A stretch of DNA of 64,000 nucleotides, from the NCBI RefSeq assembly GCF_009177095.1, contig NZ_AP021861.1, positions 5,996,501-6,060,500 on the forward strand, in the 5' to 3' direction. A model generated the notes under the pieces. The model was not told the origin of the DNA, searched no databases, and saw only the letters and a program-made list of their open reading frames with translations. This document shows, one piece after another, positions 24,634 to 34,209 of the stretch. This DNA comes from Lacipirellula parvula (lineage in GTDB: Bacteria > Planctomycetota > Planctomycetia > Pirellulales > Lacipirellulaceae). How positions within the stretch are numbered: position 1 is the first letter of the stretch; every line of letters begins with the position of its first letter. A program made the translations under genes and the position numbers.

Positions 24634-25710
24634 ATGAACCAATCTGCACCGGCGCCAACTGCCACCGGTGGCGGCAAGCCCCCTCAAGTTCGGCGGGCAC
24701 GATGCGCCGTCGCGGCGCGAGCCTTCACGCTGGTCGAGCTGCTCGTCGTCATCGCGATCATCGGCGTGCTGGTGGCGCTGCTACTCCCGGCCGTGCAAGC
24801 CGCCCGCGAAGCCGCGCGGCGGACGCAGTGCCAGAACAATCTCAAGCAAGTCGGCTTGGCAACGCAAAACTACCACGACTCGCGGCGAGAACTGCCGCCG
24901 TCGCGCGTGGCGGATGGCCAGCAGACGTGGCTGGCGTTGATCCTCGACTACATGGAGCAAGCGAGCGTCAAGAAGCTGTGGAACCCGCAGCTCGGCTGCT
25001 ACTACGACCAAACGCTCGCCACGCGGAATGCGAGCGTCGAAGCTTACTACTGCCCGTCGCAGTCGCACGAAAATCGCGCGATCTTGGTCCCGGAGATTCC
25101 ACAGGACGGACACTCTCACGTTCGCGGCGATCCAGAAATCCCCGGAACGACGGTTGGCTACTCTGGCGCGCTGGCAGACTACCGCGGAGTGCTTGGTTCG
25201 ACCTGCCCAGTATTCGCCACGAATGATGCGGGAACGCAGATTCAAGTCACCGACTTCGACGGCGGCATGGGCCATTATGCCGACGGTGCCATCCCGCAGT
25301 GCGACCGAAGCAAAGTCCGCTTTGGCGGCGCCGGCAATCGAGGCGTGATCGGCTTCAAAGCAATGACCGCGCTCAAGAGCGTTACCGACGGGACGTCGCT
25401 CACGGTGCTAGGCGGCGAGGTCGGCCGTTACGCTTCGGAAGCGGGCCACGCCTTTAATGGCGACCACAATGCAGCCATCATGCTCGGCGAAGGTCGCGGC
25501 TTTTGTCAAAAGTGCGAATTGAATAAAGCCGAGGGAGGCGACAACGGCTTCGGCGGCGTTCACTCCGGCATCGTGCTTTTCGTCATGTGCGATGGCAGCG
25601 TGCAATCGATTTCCAAAGAAACCGACTTGCCCGTGCTTGACCGCATGGCAACGCGGGCCGGCGACGATCTGTACGCTCTGAACGGCACAGCGACAAGCTG
25701 CCGGCCGTAG
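24634..25710 (+). CDS. DUF1559 protein, prepilin-type N-terminus
   Basis: A 358-residue protein of the very large planctomycete family DUF1559. It has a prepilin-like cleavage site and hydrophobic helix ([33 protein letters not shown], about 30-63), then the DUF1559 domain with paired Cys ([10 protein letters not shown]), and it ends near the H-X9-DG motif ([12 protein letters not shown]). Such proteins may be minor pseudopilins of a type II/IV secretion-like machine, but the function is not proven. GAGG precedes the ATG. Together with the lipoprotein and PEP-CTERM genes just downstream it forms a cassette that recurs at 51051-53720 and, without the lipoprotein, at 55714-57982. Confidence 0.93.
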   Translation: MNQSAPAPTATGGGKPPQVRRARCAVAARAFTLVELLVVIAIIGVLVALLLPAVQAAREAARRTQCQNNLKQVGLATQNYHDSRRELPPSRVADGQQTWLALILDYMEQASVKKLWNPQLGCYYDQTLATRNASVEAYYCPSQSHENRAILVPEIPQDGHSHVRGDPEIPGTTVGYSGALADYRGVLGSTCPVFATNDAGTQIQVTDFDGGMGHYADGAIPQCDRSKVRFGGAGNRGVIGFKAMTALKSVTDGTSLTVLGGEVGRYASEAGHAFNGDHNAAIMLGEGRGFCQKCELNKAEGGDNGFGGVHSGIVLFVMCDGSVQSISKETDLPVLDRMATRAGDDLYALNGTATSCRP

Positions 25711-25735
25711 TGTTCTTGCTGAGCGAAGGCGATTG

Positions 25736-26140
25736 ATGTTCTGGAGCCTGTTAAAGCACCGAGTGCCGTCGCTCGCAGTCGCGCTGATGCTGTGCGCGGG
25801 CTGCGGCGATTCGCTCCGCACATCCGTCGGCGGGCGAATTACTCGCGCCGATGGTTCGCCACTCATCGGCGCGACCGTCACCGTACGCTCCGACGCGACT
25901 GGCAAGTGGGCTCGCGGCGTCACTGATGCCGACGGCGCCTTCCAGCTAGGCGGAGCCACCGCCGACGAAGGTATCGAACCTGGCGAATACTACGTCACTA
26001 TCACGGAAGAACGCGGCGATATGGGACAGTTGCCGGCCACGATTCCCGCACGCTATGCGAAACGAACGGCGTCGGGCATTGCGCTCACCGTCGCCGCGGG
26101 CGAATCGCAGGAACTCATTCTGCAACTCGACCCAACATAA
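25736..26140 (+). CDS. Carboxypeptidase-regulatory-like lipoprotein
   Basis: A 134-residue protein; the ATG at 25736 is used rather than the TTG immediately before it. The signal ends in a lipobox-like LMLCAGC, so it is probably a lipoprotein. The mature part is one Ig-like carboxypeptidase regulatory fold (GGRITRADGSPLIGATVTVRS, DADGAFQLGG, GEYYVTITEE), a common fold of surface proteins. It starts 26 bases after the DUF1559 gene and lies 92 bases before the PEP-CTERM gene, so the three are likely one transcript. Confidence 0.75.
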   Translation: MFWSLLKHRVPSLAVALMLCAGCGDSLRTSVGGRITRADGSPLIGATVTVRSDATGKWARGVTDADGAFQLGGATADEGIEPGEYYVTITEERGDMGQLPATIPARYAKRTASGIALTVAAGESQELILQLDPT

Positions 26141-26231
26141 AAATCACCTCCGATCGGCGGCTCGCTGGCCTCGCAGCAGACCGCTCGGTTGCCTCTCATC
26201 AACGCCATCTTATCGTCCGGAGACATCACGC

Positions 26232-27779
26232 ATGCTTTCGCACCAAGCCTCGCCGTCGACGAAGCTTTCTGGATTGTTCGCCGCCGGGCTATTCGTCGTG
26301 TTGTCGTCGGCTCCTGCGGCCCACGCCGCCATCACCTGGGACGGCCAAGCCAACACGCAGTGGTGGTTTGATCCCGTCAACTGGAACGCCAACAGCAACG
26401 CCAATAACGTCCTGCCGCCGATTGATCCGATCGCCAGCGGCGATACGCAAATCAACATCGGCACCACTGGCGCCTGGAATCTCACCGGCGAGGGCGTCGT
26501 CTACGATCCCGCGAACGATCCCTTCTTCACCTCCGCCAGTTCCGTGACGTTCCCCACCGGCTCGCCGCTCGTGTCGACGCCCGGCGTCATGCGCGACTAC
26601 GGCCCGGAGACGATCTACCGCCTCTACATCACTCGCAATCAAACCAACACGAACATCCTCACCATCAAGAGCGGCGATCTCGTCATCGAGAGCACGACGA
26701 TCATCGGCCGCTCGGGGAGCACTGCCGAAGCGGCGAACCTCGGCAAGATTGTGCAGACGGGCGGTTCGCTGCGGCTGCCGACGGCGACGCTCGACCTTGG
26801 CCAGCGCGAAACCTCCGGTTGGGGCAACGGCACCTACGATTACCGCGGCGGCGTCCTCGAAGTGCAGCAGGCGGGCGGCACGCAGGGGATTCGCCTCTCG
26901 GCTGGCAGCTCGACCAACGGCACCGGCGGCAAGGGCCGGTTCATCATGCACAACCCCAGCACGGCAGGGCATGTCCGCACGTTCGACTTCACGCTCGCCG
27001 CCGACGGCAACAACGGCGACGGCATTACCACGGGCGTCGCGACGGTCGAGTTCCACTTCGAAAACGGCGGCACTCGGCCGATTCAGGTCGATCGCAACCT
27101 CACTATCAACAACGGCCTCGATGCGGACAGCATCGGTACGCGCTCCTCGCGACTCGAACTTGTACTCGACTCAGCGCCGATGCTCACGGCGGGCGTGCCG
27201 CAGAATCTCGGGCTGTTCGACGTCAACTTTGGCGGCACGTTCAGCGGCATCATCAACGGCACTGGCGACTTGGACGGCGACGCCGTCTTCAACGATGATC
27301 GCGTCTTCTCGAACGCCGCCGGCTCCGTCCACTATCGCCAGGGCGACACCGTTTCGGCGACGTTCGGCAACACGAAGTACAATTGGACGATCAGCTACAC
27401 GGGCGACATCACCTGGACCGATCCCGTCGCCGGCTCGGTGGCGGCCGTCGCGGGCAGCGGCGGGACCGACGTCGTGCTCGTGGGCCTCAGTTCCGAAACG
27501 CTCGCCGTCGACGACGCCGACTTCAACAACGACGGCACGGTGGACGGCAAGGACTTTTTGATTTGGCAGCGCGGGTTCGGCTCGGGGACGAACAACGGAA
27601 CCGGCGACGCGAACGGCAACGGCGCGGTCGACGCGGCCGATCTCACGATCTGGAAGAGCCAGTTCGGCGGCCCAGCGCCCGGCGTCGCCGCCGTTAGTGC
27701 GATCCCTGAGCCGGCGACGATGGCCCTGGCGTTCGTAGCGATGTGCGGGCTGCTCGCAGTGCGTCGCCGCACGGCTTAG
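26232..27779 (+). CDS. Dockerin-like/PEP-CTERM exported protein
   Basis: A 515-residue secreted protein. Start at 26232, with a GGAG upstream and a signal peptide (LSGLFAAGLFVVLSSAPAAHA). The body is a series of beta-solenoid-like repeats (GGVLEVQQAGGTQGIRLSAG, RTFDFTLAADGNNGDG) similar to autotransporter-like proteins. Then a dockerin-like pair (DFNNDGTVDGKDFLIWQRG, then DANGNGAVDAADLTIWK) and a tail IPEPATMALAFVAMCGLLAVRRR. Last gene of the DUF1559 cassette; likely surface-anchored. Confidence 0.85.
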   Translation: MLSHQASPSTKLSGLFAAGLFVVLSSAPAAHAAITWDGQANTQWWFDPVNWNANSNANNVLPPIDPIASGDTQINIGTTGAWNLTGEGVVYDPANDPFFTSASSVTFPTGSPLVSTPGVMRDYGPETIYRLYITRNQTNTNILTIKSGDLVIESTTIIGRSGSTAEAANLGKIVQTGGSLRLPTATLDLGQRETSGWGNGTYDYRGGVLEVQQAGGTQGIRLSAGSSTNGTGGKGRFIMHNPSTAGHVRTFDFTLAADGNNGDGITTGVATVEFHFENGGTRPIQVDRNLTINNGLDADSIGTRSSRLELVLDSAPMLTAGVPQNLGLFDVNFGGTFSGIINGTGDLDGDAVFNDDRVFSNAAGSVHYRQGDTVSATFGNTKYNWTISYTGDITWTDPVAGSVAAVAGSGGTDVVLVGLSSETLAVDDADFNNDGTVDGKDFLIWQRGFGSGTNNGTGDANGNGAVDAADLTIWKSQFGGPAPGVAAVSAIPEPATMALAFVAMCGLLAVRRRTA

Positions 27780-27801
27780 TTGGCGGCGCTGATTGAAGAC
27801 T

Positions 27802-27948
27802 GGACAGGATAACAGGATTTGGGGGGATCGACAAGATTTGTCATTCATTGCTGTCGCTGAGAAGACGAACTTGATTGAGCTGCGGTCATTCAACCGCTCA
27901 CTCTCCTCTAAAATCCAGTGAATCCTGCGAAATCCTGTGATCCTGTCC
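27802..27948. repeat. 19-bp inverted repeat with a long centre
   Basis: Arms 27802-27820 and 27930-27948 are inverted copies identical at 18 of 19 (GGACAGGATAACAGGATTT). Confidence 0.8.
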
Positions 27949-28012
27949 AACCTCGATCGACAAACCACTCCGCGCAAGGCGGCCACAAATCGCACACCTC
28001 TTCAAAAGAACT

Positions 28013-28100
28013 AACCGCAGAGGAACGCGAATGGACGCAGACCATCCAGATGAAAATTGCTGGTTACGTTTCAACTAACAATCTGCGTTCATCTGCGGTT
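28013..28100. repeat. Imperfect inverted repeat
   Basis: AACCGCAG...ACGCAGA at 28013-28041 and TCTGCGTTCATCTGCGGTT at 28082-28100 face each other. A different but related kind (ACAGAGGACACAGAGAGCAC) occurs at 44270-44366. Confidence 0.6.
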
Positions 28101-28137
28101 CCGCCTTTCGCTCTTAGCCGCAGGCCGTTGTAAAAGT

Positions 28138-28167
28138 CGCTCCGGCGGGGGCGTTGCCCCGCGGCTG
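28138..28167 (+). repeat. 30-bp palindromic repeat, copy 7
   Basis: The most diverged copy (GGGGGCGTTGCCCC centre). Ends two bases before the stop of the DUF1501 gene. Confidence 0.75.
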
Positions 28168-28169
28168 GG

Positions 28170-29603
28170 TCAGGCAATCAGTTGCTTGACCACTTGGCCG
28201 TGGACGTCGGTGAGGCGGAAGTCGCGGCCGGCGTGGCGGTAGGTGAGGCGTTCGTGGTCGAAGCCGAGCAGGTGCAAGATCGTCGCGTGCAGGTCGTGGA
28301 CGTGGACGCGGTTCTCCACCGCTTTGAAACCGAAGTCGTCGGTGGCGCCGTAAACTTGGCCCCCCTTCACGCCGCCGCCGGCGAGCCAGGTGGTGAAGCC
28401 GTAATGATTGTGATCGCGGCCGTTGACCTTGCCTTGGTTGGCGCCGGCCGTCGGTAGTTCGACCGACGGCGTGCGCCCAAACTCGCCGCCCCAAATGACG
28501 AGCGTCTCATCGAGTAAGCCGCGCTGCTTCAGGTCGACCAAGAGGGCGCCGATCGCCTGGTCGCACTCGCCGGCGAGCTTGCGGTGGATGATCTCGAGGT
28601 CGTCGTGGCTGTCCCACGGCTGACCCTCGCCGTGCCACACCTGCACGAAGCGGACGCCGCGCTCGACGAGCCGACGGGCGATGAGGATTTGCCGCGCCTG
28701 CGTGCCGGGGCCGTACATGTCGCGGATGTACTGCGGCTCGCGGCTGACGTCGAACGCCTCGGCCGCCTCGGTTTGCATGCGGAAACCAAGTTCGTACGAC
28801 TGAATGCGGGACTCGAGCGCGGCGTCGTCCTGACGAGCCTGCTGATGGCGGAGATTGAGCTTCGCGAGCAAATCGAGTTGCTCGCGTTGCCGCGGCAGCG
28901 AGATCGCCTCGTTTCGGATGTTTTCGATCAGCTGCTCGATTGCCGTGTGCTGCGTGTCGAGGTAAGCGCCTTCGAACGCCCCGGGCAAGAAGCCCGATTG
29001 CCAGTTCTGTGTTTCCTGAATCGGATAGCCGTTGGGGCACATCGCGACGAACGCCGGCAGGTTTTGATTCTGCGAGCCGAGGCCGTAGCAAACCCACGAG
29101 CCGAGGCTGGGGCGAATCTGCCGAGCGTCGCCGCAGTTCATTAGCATCAGCGACGGCTCGTGATTCGGCACGTCGGCGTGCATCGAGCGGATGACGGCGA
29201 TGTCGTCGATCGACTCGGCAGTCTTCGCAAAGATCTCACTGACTTCAATGCCGCTCTGGCCGTACTTCTTGAACTTGAACGGCGAGCCGAGGGCGGCGCC
29301 GGTGGGACGTTCAGTAGCGAGATTTTGCGTCGGCAGGTTCTGGCCGGCGTATTTGTTGAGCAGCGGCTTCGGATCGAACGTGTCGATGTGCGAGGGGCCG
29401 CCGTTCATGAAGAGATGAATGACGTGCTTCGCCTTCGCCGGGAAGTGCGCGACCCGCGGCAGGAGCGGGTTGGCGATTTCAGCGGAAGACGCTTCGCCGG
29501 CCAGCATGCTGCCGAGGCTGAGCGCGCCGAGGCCCATGCCGCAACGCTGCAGCAACTCGCGACGAGTGAGAGCGAGATGTTCCGGGCGAGGTTGGTGGGG
29601 CAT
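28170..29603 (-). CDS. DUF1501 Tat-exported protein
   Basis: A 477-residue member of DUF1501, a planctomycete alkaline-phosphatase-like family related to sulfatases. Start at the ATG 29603; the upstream in-frame TTG lacks a ribosome site. Tat-type N-terminus (LTRRELLQRCGMGLGALSLG). Metal-site-like segments are HLFMNGGPSHIDTFDPK and LVIWGGEFGRTPS. It follows the DUF1549/1553 cytochrome gene, and this pair is a constant planctomycete arrangement. The partner reaction is unproven; the pair is thought to act in the periplasm. Confidence 0.9.
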   Translation of the reverse strand: MPHQPRPEHLALTRRELLQRCGMGLGALSLGSMLAGEASSAEIANPLLPRVAHFPAKAKHVIHLFMNGGPSHIDTFDPKPLLNKYAGQNLPTQNLATERPTGAALGSPFKFKKYGQSGIEVSEIFAKTAESIDDIAVIRSMHADVPNHEPSLMLMNCGDARQIRPSLGSWVCYGLGSQNQNLPAFVAMCPNGYPIQETQNWQSGFLPGAFEGAYLDTQHTAIEQLIENIRNEAISLPRQREQLDLLAKLNLRHQQARQDDAALESRIQSYELGFRMQTEAAEAFDVSREPQYIRDMYGPGTQARQILIARRLVERGVRFVQVWHGEGQPWDSHDDLEIIHRKLAGECDQAIGALLVDLKQRGLLDETLVIWGGEFGRTPSVELPTAGANQGKVNGRDHNHYGFTTWLAGGGVKGGQVYGATDDFGFKAVENRVHVHDLHATILHLLGFDHERLTYRHAGRDFRLTDVHGQVVKQLIA

Positions 29604-29631
29604 GGTTCCGACTCTCTGATTCAAACAATGC

Positions 29632-29705
29632 AGATCTCACGCAAAGGCGCGAAGTCGCAAAGGAAATGCAGTTATTGGCTCTCTTCTTTGCGCCTTCGCG
29701 AGAGA
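29632..29705. repeat. Intergenic repeat related to 63755-63808
   Basis: AGATCTCACGCAAAGGCGCG at 29632 has a loose inverted partner (TTTGCGCCTTCGCGAGAG) ending near 29705. Confidence 0.7.
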
Positions 29706-29716
29706 AATCCTTTACC

Positions 29717-32416
29717 TCAATCCACAAACGCAAACTCATTACACATCAACAGCACCTGCGCCAGTTGCGACCAGCGGTCGAGCGGCGCCGGCGCGGCGGT
29801 GCGCGGGCCGTCGATGCCGTCGAGCGTGTTCCAAGCTTCCACTGAGCCGTCTTCGCGGGTGAGAGTAATATTCGCTCGCCAGAAGAACGTGTCGTGGTGG
29901 TGATTGTTTTCGATCGAATCGACGATCAGGTCGATCGTGTCGCCCGCGCTGACGGGGAATGATTCCACGCTCGTTGCGCTGCCGCCGGTCGGCACATGCC
30001 ACTCGCCAACGCGGCCGCGAGCGCTGGAGACGATGCGCCCCAGCACGCCGTTACCTTCGGCGGCGTGCCGCTGCAGTTCGCCTTCGATCCGCAGCGTGCC
30101 GGCGGCGGGGACGGTGAAGCGGCGGATCGCGGCGTGCGTTGCGTCGCCGGGATGCCCGCCTTGGACGTTGAGCATCGCCCAGCCGGCCTCGACTTCGGGA
30201 AATGCTTCGCCGCCGTTCCAAGTTCCGTTCGCGAAGTGCGGGAACTGATGGAAGTCGGCGCGGTCGCTCAGCGGATCGTACGTGCCGTAGCCATACTGCC
30301 ACCGCGGCTGAGAGGCGACCTGCGCGGCCGCATCGGCCTGGGCGCCGGCGGCGACGAACGTGGCGGCCTCGGCGATTTCCTCGACGCTTGGCTTGCGTCC
30401 GAGCGCGAATTGATAGAGCTGCGAAACGCGATCGGTGTCGGCCAGCGGCGGCGAGTTCTCCGGCACGGCGGCGCTCCGCTCGGCAAGGCCCCGCGCTTGC
30501 TCGATCGCGAACGGGCTGTTGAGCATGAACAACGCTTGGCTCGGCGACGCCGTTTGCGGACGGGCCGCGGCGGGGGTGTTCGGATTCGCGAAGTCGAATG
30601 TGCGGAAGAACGCCGGCAGGTTCTGGCGTTCGATGAAGCCGTAGATCGCGCGGCGATTCGAATAAGGAGCGGTCGTGAGCTGCACCGACGGACCGCCCAT
30701 CGTCACGTCGAGCCGGCCAGCTGCCTGCAGCAAGCCGTCGCGAAGCGATTCCATGTCGAGTCGGCGGCGATTCATGCGGGCCAACAGCGCGTTCGTCGGG
30801 TCGACCTCGTGGCAATCGGGCCGCGGGGCGCTTGACTGGCGGTAGACGTTCGACGTCACGATGCGGCGGATGAGCCGCTTCGTCGACCACGACTCATCCA
30901 TGAACGTGACCGCGAGCCAATCGAGCAGTTCGGGGTGCGTCGGCGCCTCGCCGCGAACGCCGAAGTCGCTCGGCGTCGCCACGATGCCGCGGCCGATCAG
31001 CCTGCCCCACACGCGGTTCACCCACACGCGAGCGGTGAGCGGGTTGTTGCGGCTGGCGATCGCGTTGGCGAGTTCCAGACGGCCGCTGCCGTTTTGAAAT
31101 GGCTGCGGCTCGCCTTCGGCAAAGCAACTGAGGAAGTGCCGTGTCACCTCCGGCCCCGGCGACCCGTTGTTGCCGCGGAGGAAGATGTGCTGCGTCGCCG
31201 GTTGCGGGGCGTCGGCCATGGCCGCGGGCAGATCGTCGCGCGGCGTTTCGGTGCAACTCGCCAGCACGCCGTAGAGCGAATAGTAGTCGGCCGTCGGAAT
31301 CGCATCGTACTTGTGATCGTGGCAGCGAGCGCACGCAACGCTCAGCCCCATCAGCCCGCGGGTCATCAAGTCGATGCGATCGTCGTTGATTAGTTGGGAA
31401 TCGTTGAGGAATCGCCGGCCGAGCGTGAGGAACCCGCTCGCGGCCGCGGCGTTCGGATCACCCGACTGGTCGGCGGCAATCTGATTGACGACGAACCGGT
31501 CGAACGGCATATCGCCGTTGAACGCGCTGATCACCCAATCGCGGTACTTGAAGGCGTTCGGGTAATTGCGGTCTTCTTGAAAGCAGTAGCCCTTTGTGTC
31601 GGCGTAGCGGGCGACGTCGAGCCAGTAGCGGCCCCAGCGTTCGCCGAACTGCGGCGACGCGAGCAGCCGGTCGACGGCTTGTTCGTACTCGGCGTCGCTG
31701 GAGTTAGCGGCGAATTGCTCCAACTCGGCGGCGGTTGGCGGCAGACCAGTGAGATCGAAGTGGAGCCGACGGAGTAGCGTTCGCGGATCGGCGGCGGGCG
31801 ATGGTTTGACATTCGCCGCTTCGAGCCGCGCGAGGATGAACGCATCAATCACCGTGCGCGTCCACGCGCGATCGGCGACTGCGGGCGCCGCGACTTTTTG
31901 CGGGGCCTTGAGCGACCAATGATTGCGCGGGTCGACCGTCGGCGCCTCGTCGGCAGTGGCCGCTTCATTGCGCGGGTCGGGGGCGCCCATCGCCACCCAT
32001 TGTTCGAAGTCGGCAATGATCTCGTCGGAGAGCTTGCCCGACGGCGGCATCTCGTACGATTCGTACTTGAGCGCCGAGATGAGCGTGCTCTCGGCCGGAT
32101 TGCCGGGTTCAATCACCGCGCCGCCGGGGCCGCCGTTGCGGAGATGCTCGGCCGAGTCGAGCCGGAAGTCGCCCTTCGGCGAACCGGCCGCAGCGGAGTG
32201 GCACGAGTAGCAATGCTCGACCAGCACGGGGCGGATGCGGGTTTCGAAGAATTCGACCGCCGCGGGGTCGAGCGCGGCCTCATCGGCGCGAGCGAAGGAG
32301 ACAGCCAGCAGTGACGACAGCGAGAGAGCCAGCAACGATACCGGAGCGCGGCGCCAAAGCTTCCGCGCAACATGAGTATTCCTCAATCGTCGCAACGCAT
32401 CCCGCATGGCGATCAT
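29717..32416 (-). CDS. Planctomycete cytochrome PSD1 protein (DUF1549/DUF1553)
   Basis: An 899-residue exported protein. A long hydrophobic signal (about 24-42) is followed by a cytochrome-type motif C-Y-S-C-H (69-73) in the PSCyt1 domain, then DUF1549 (HFDLTGLPPTAAELEQF, WGRYWLDVARYADTKG), DUF1553 (RVWVNRVWGRLIGRG) and a C-terminal beta-rich region (GGHPGDATHAAIRRF) typical of these proteins. It should be a periplasmic heme protein working with the DUF1501 protein downstream. The region between YYSLYGVLASCTETP and the DUF1553 start is short (HIFLRGNNGSPG follows almost at once); in many relatives a coiled-coil linker of about 100 residues is there. Possibly a naturally compact form. Confidence 0.9.
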   Translation of the reverse strand: MIAMRDALRRLRNTHVARKLWRRAPVSLLALSLSSLLAVSFARADEAALDPAAVEFFETRIRPVLVEHCYSCHSAAAGSPKGDFRLDSAEHLRNGGPGGAVIEPGNPAESTLISALKYESYEMPPSGKLSDEIIADFEQWVAMGAPDPRNEAATADEAPTVDPRNHWSLKAPQKVAAPAVADRAWTRTVIDAFILARLEAANVKPSPAADPRTLLRRLHFDLTGLPPTAAELEQFAANSSDAEYEQAVDRLLASPQFGERWGRYWLDVARYADTKGYCFQEDRNYPNAFKYRDWVISAFNGDMPFDRFVVNQIAADQSGDPNAAAASGFLTLGRRFLNDSQLINDDRIDLMTRGLMGLSVACARCHDHKYDAIPTADYYSLYGVLASCTETPRDDLPAAMADAPQPATQHIFLRGNNGSPGPEVTRHFLSCFAEGEPQPFQNGSGRLELANAIASRNNPLTARVWVNRVWGRLIGRGIVATPSDFGVRGEAPTHPELLDWLAVTFMDESWSTKRLIRRIVTSNVYRQSSAPRPDCHEVDPTNALLARMNRRRLDMESLRDGLLQAAGRLDVTMGGPSVQLTTAPYSNRRAIYGFIERQNLPAFFRTFDFANPNTPAAARPQTASPSQALFMLNSPFAIEQARGLAERSAAVPENSPPLADTDRVSQLYQFALGRKPSVEEIAEAATFVAAGAQADAAAQVASQPRWQYGYGTYDPLSDRADFHQFPHFANGTWNGGEAFPEVEAGWAMLNVQGGHPGDATHAAIRRFTVPAAGTLRIEGELQRHAAEGNGVLGRIVSSARGRVGEWHVPTGGSATSVESFPVSAGDTIDLIVDSIENNHHHDTFFWRANITLTREDGSVEAWNTLDGIDGPRTAAPAPLDRWSQLAQVLLMCNEFAFVD

Positions 32417-32679
32417 TGCCTCGGGGTTTGAACGGTCTCACCTCGCGCCCTGCGGGCCCGGTCATTATATACCGACGGGCAGCCAGCTACACCCGCGATG
32501 CGGTGCGGACGCGATCGCCTTTTGCGACGGCGCCTGTTCGTTCGAGCCAAGCGAGCGATGAGTAAATCGCTGCAATGCCGCATTAGACAACGACTTCGGT
32601 AACAAGATGCGCGGACCAGTAGCTCGCCGCCCGCCAAGGAGCAGCGTGAAACTAGAGCAATTAGCGAAGCCGCGAACCG
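32417..32679. other. Intergenic stretch
   Basis: Nothing recognisable. Open frames here are shadows with no family resemblance. Confidence 0.3.
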
Positions 32680-34209
32680 CTAAGAGCGGTCTGGAGACGT
32701 TGCGATTGCTCGTAACTTCTTTCTCATCGTTGCGGCCTGCTCCGGATGCTTGTTGACGAGGTTCGTCGTCTCGTCGAACTCGGCGGAGAGGTTGTAGAGC
32801 GCGCCCTTTTTGGCAACCTTCGTCGGCGGCCCAGGGTTGAGGCTGTCGCGCGACGGTCCCGCAGGGACGAACTTCCAAGGTCCCATCCGCAGCGAGTGCG
32901 GATCGCGGCCTTCATGCACCAGATGCGGCCGGCCGGTCTTATCCTCGCCGAGCAGCGCGTCGAGTTCGTCGCGGCTGTCTTGGCAAGCACCGGTCGGAAT
33001 CTTCGCGCCGGCAAGCGCCGACAGCGTTGCCGCGAGGTCGACCTGCCCAAACAGCGCGCCGGTCGTCCCGCCGGCCGGCACGCGGGCGGGCCAGCGAACG
33101 AAGAACGGCACGCGGGTTCCCCCTTCGAACGCCGAGTACTTCCCGGCACGGTACGGTCCATTAGGATCGTGCTCGCCGAGCAACTCGTTCGCTTGGTCGA
33201 CGTAACCGTCGTCGAGCACCGGCCCGTTGTCGGAGCTGAAGATCACGAGCGTGTTGTCGGCGAGGTTGTGCTTCTCGAGCGAGTCGAGCACTTGGCCTAC
33301 GGTCCAATCGAGTTGCATGATCGCATCGCCGCGGAGGCCGTGGCCGCTCTTGCCTGCGAAGCGCGAGTGAGGCACGCGCGGTACATGGATGTCTTGCGTG
33401 GCGAAGAACAGGAAAAACGGCTCGGCATGATGCCGCTCGATAAAGTCGACGCCCTGCCCTGCGATCACGTCGGCCATCTCCTCGTCGATCCACCGAGCCT
33501 GCTCGCCGCCGGTCATCCAACCGATGCGGGAGATGCCGTTGACGATCGACTGATCGTGCCCATGCGACCAGCGCTGCTTCAGCTTTTCCGGCTGCTCGGC
33601 GCCCGACGGGGACAGGTCGATTCTCTCGGCATAGCTCACTTCGATCGGATCGGCCGGATCGAGATCGACGACGCGACCGCCGGAAACGTAAACGCAAGGC
33701 ACACGATCGCCCGTGGCGGCAATGATAAAATGTTCGTCGAAGCCAATTTGCTCGGGACTTGGTTTGATCGGCTCATTCCAGTTCACCTTCCCTTCGCCGA
33801 GCCCGAGATGCCACTTGCCGATCACGCCAGTCTTGTAGCCGACGCTCTGCAGCAAGCTCGCGATCGTTGGCGTACCAGGCTTGATAATGAGGTTCGCATC
33901 GCCGGGCAAGATGCCGGTCCCTTCCTGGCGAAACGCATACTGCCCCGTCAGCAACGCGAACCGTGACGGCGTACAGGTTGGCGCCGAGGAGTGCGCGTCG
34001 CGAAACGCAAGCCCTTGCTGGGCGAGCTTGTCGATGTTCGGCGTCGGAATCTTGCCGCCGTTGATCGAGACGTCGCCGTAGCCGAGATCGTCGGCGTAAA
34101 TCAACACGATGTTAGGGCGCGCGACGCCGGCCGGCTCCGCGGCCTGCAGCGGCGCTACGTTGATCAGTATAGCGGACAGACCGAACAGAATCGAAACGAC
34201 GCGTGTCAT
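32680..34209 (-). CDS. Sulfatase part, possible separate start
   Basis: An ATG at 34209 starts a 509-residue arylsulfatase A-like protein with its own signal peptide (VVSILFGLSAILINVAPLQA), metal site YADDLGYGD, the formylglycine motif C-T-P-S-R at 79-83 and TLVIFSSDNGPV. An AAGG lies about 10 bases upstream, so independent translation is possible. It shares its frame with the kinase, and whether the product is separate, fused or both cannot be decided here. It should remove sulfate from an exported substrate. Confidence 0.7.
   Translation of the reverse strand: MTRVVSILFGLSAILINVAPLQAAEPAGVARPNIVLIYADDLGYGDVSINGGKIPTPNIDKLAQQGLAFRDAHSSAPTCTPSRFALLTGQYAFRQEGTGILPGDANLIIKPGTPTIASLLQSVGYKTGVIGKWHLGLGEGKVNWNEPIKPSPEQIGFDEHFIIAATGDRVPCVYVSGGRVVDLDPADPIEVSYAERIDLSPSGAEQPEKLKQRWSHGHDQSIVNGISRIGWMTGGEQARWIDEEMADVIAGQGVDFIERHHAEPFFLFFATQDIHVPRVPHSRFAGKSGHGLRGDAIMQLDWTVGQVLDSLEKHNLADNTLVIFSSDNGPVLDDGYVDQANELLGEHDPNGPYRAGKYSAFEGGTRVPFFVRWPARVPAGGTTGALFGQVDLAATLSALAGAKIPTGACQDSRDELDALLGEDKTGRPHLVHEGRDPHSLRMGPWKFVPAGPSRDSLNPGPPTKVAKKGALYNLSAEFDETTNLVNKHPEQAATMRKKLRAIATSPDRS

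Noticed and set aside
32746-33966. A 406-codon plus-strand open frame
   Set aside because: Antisense of the sulfatase part of the kinase-sulfatase frame.
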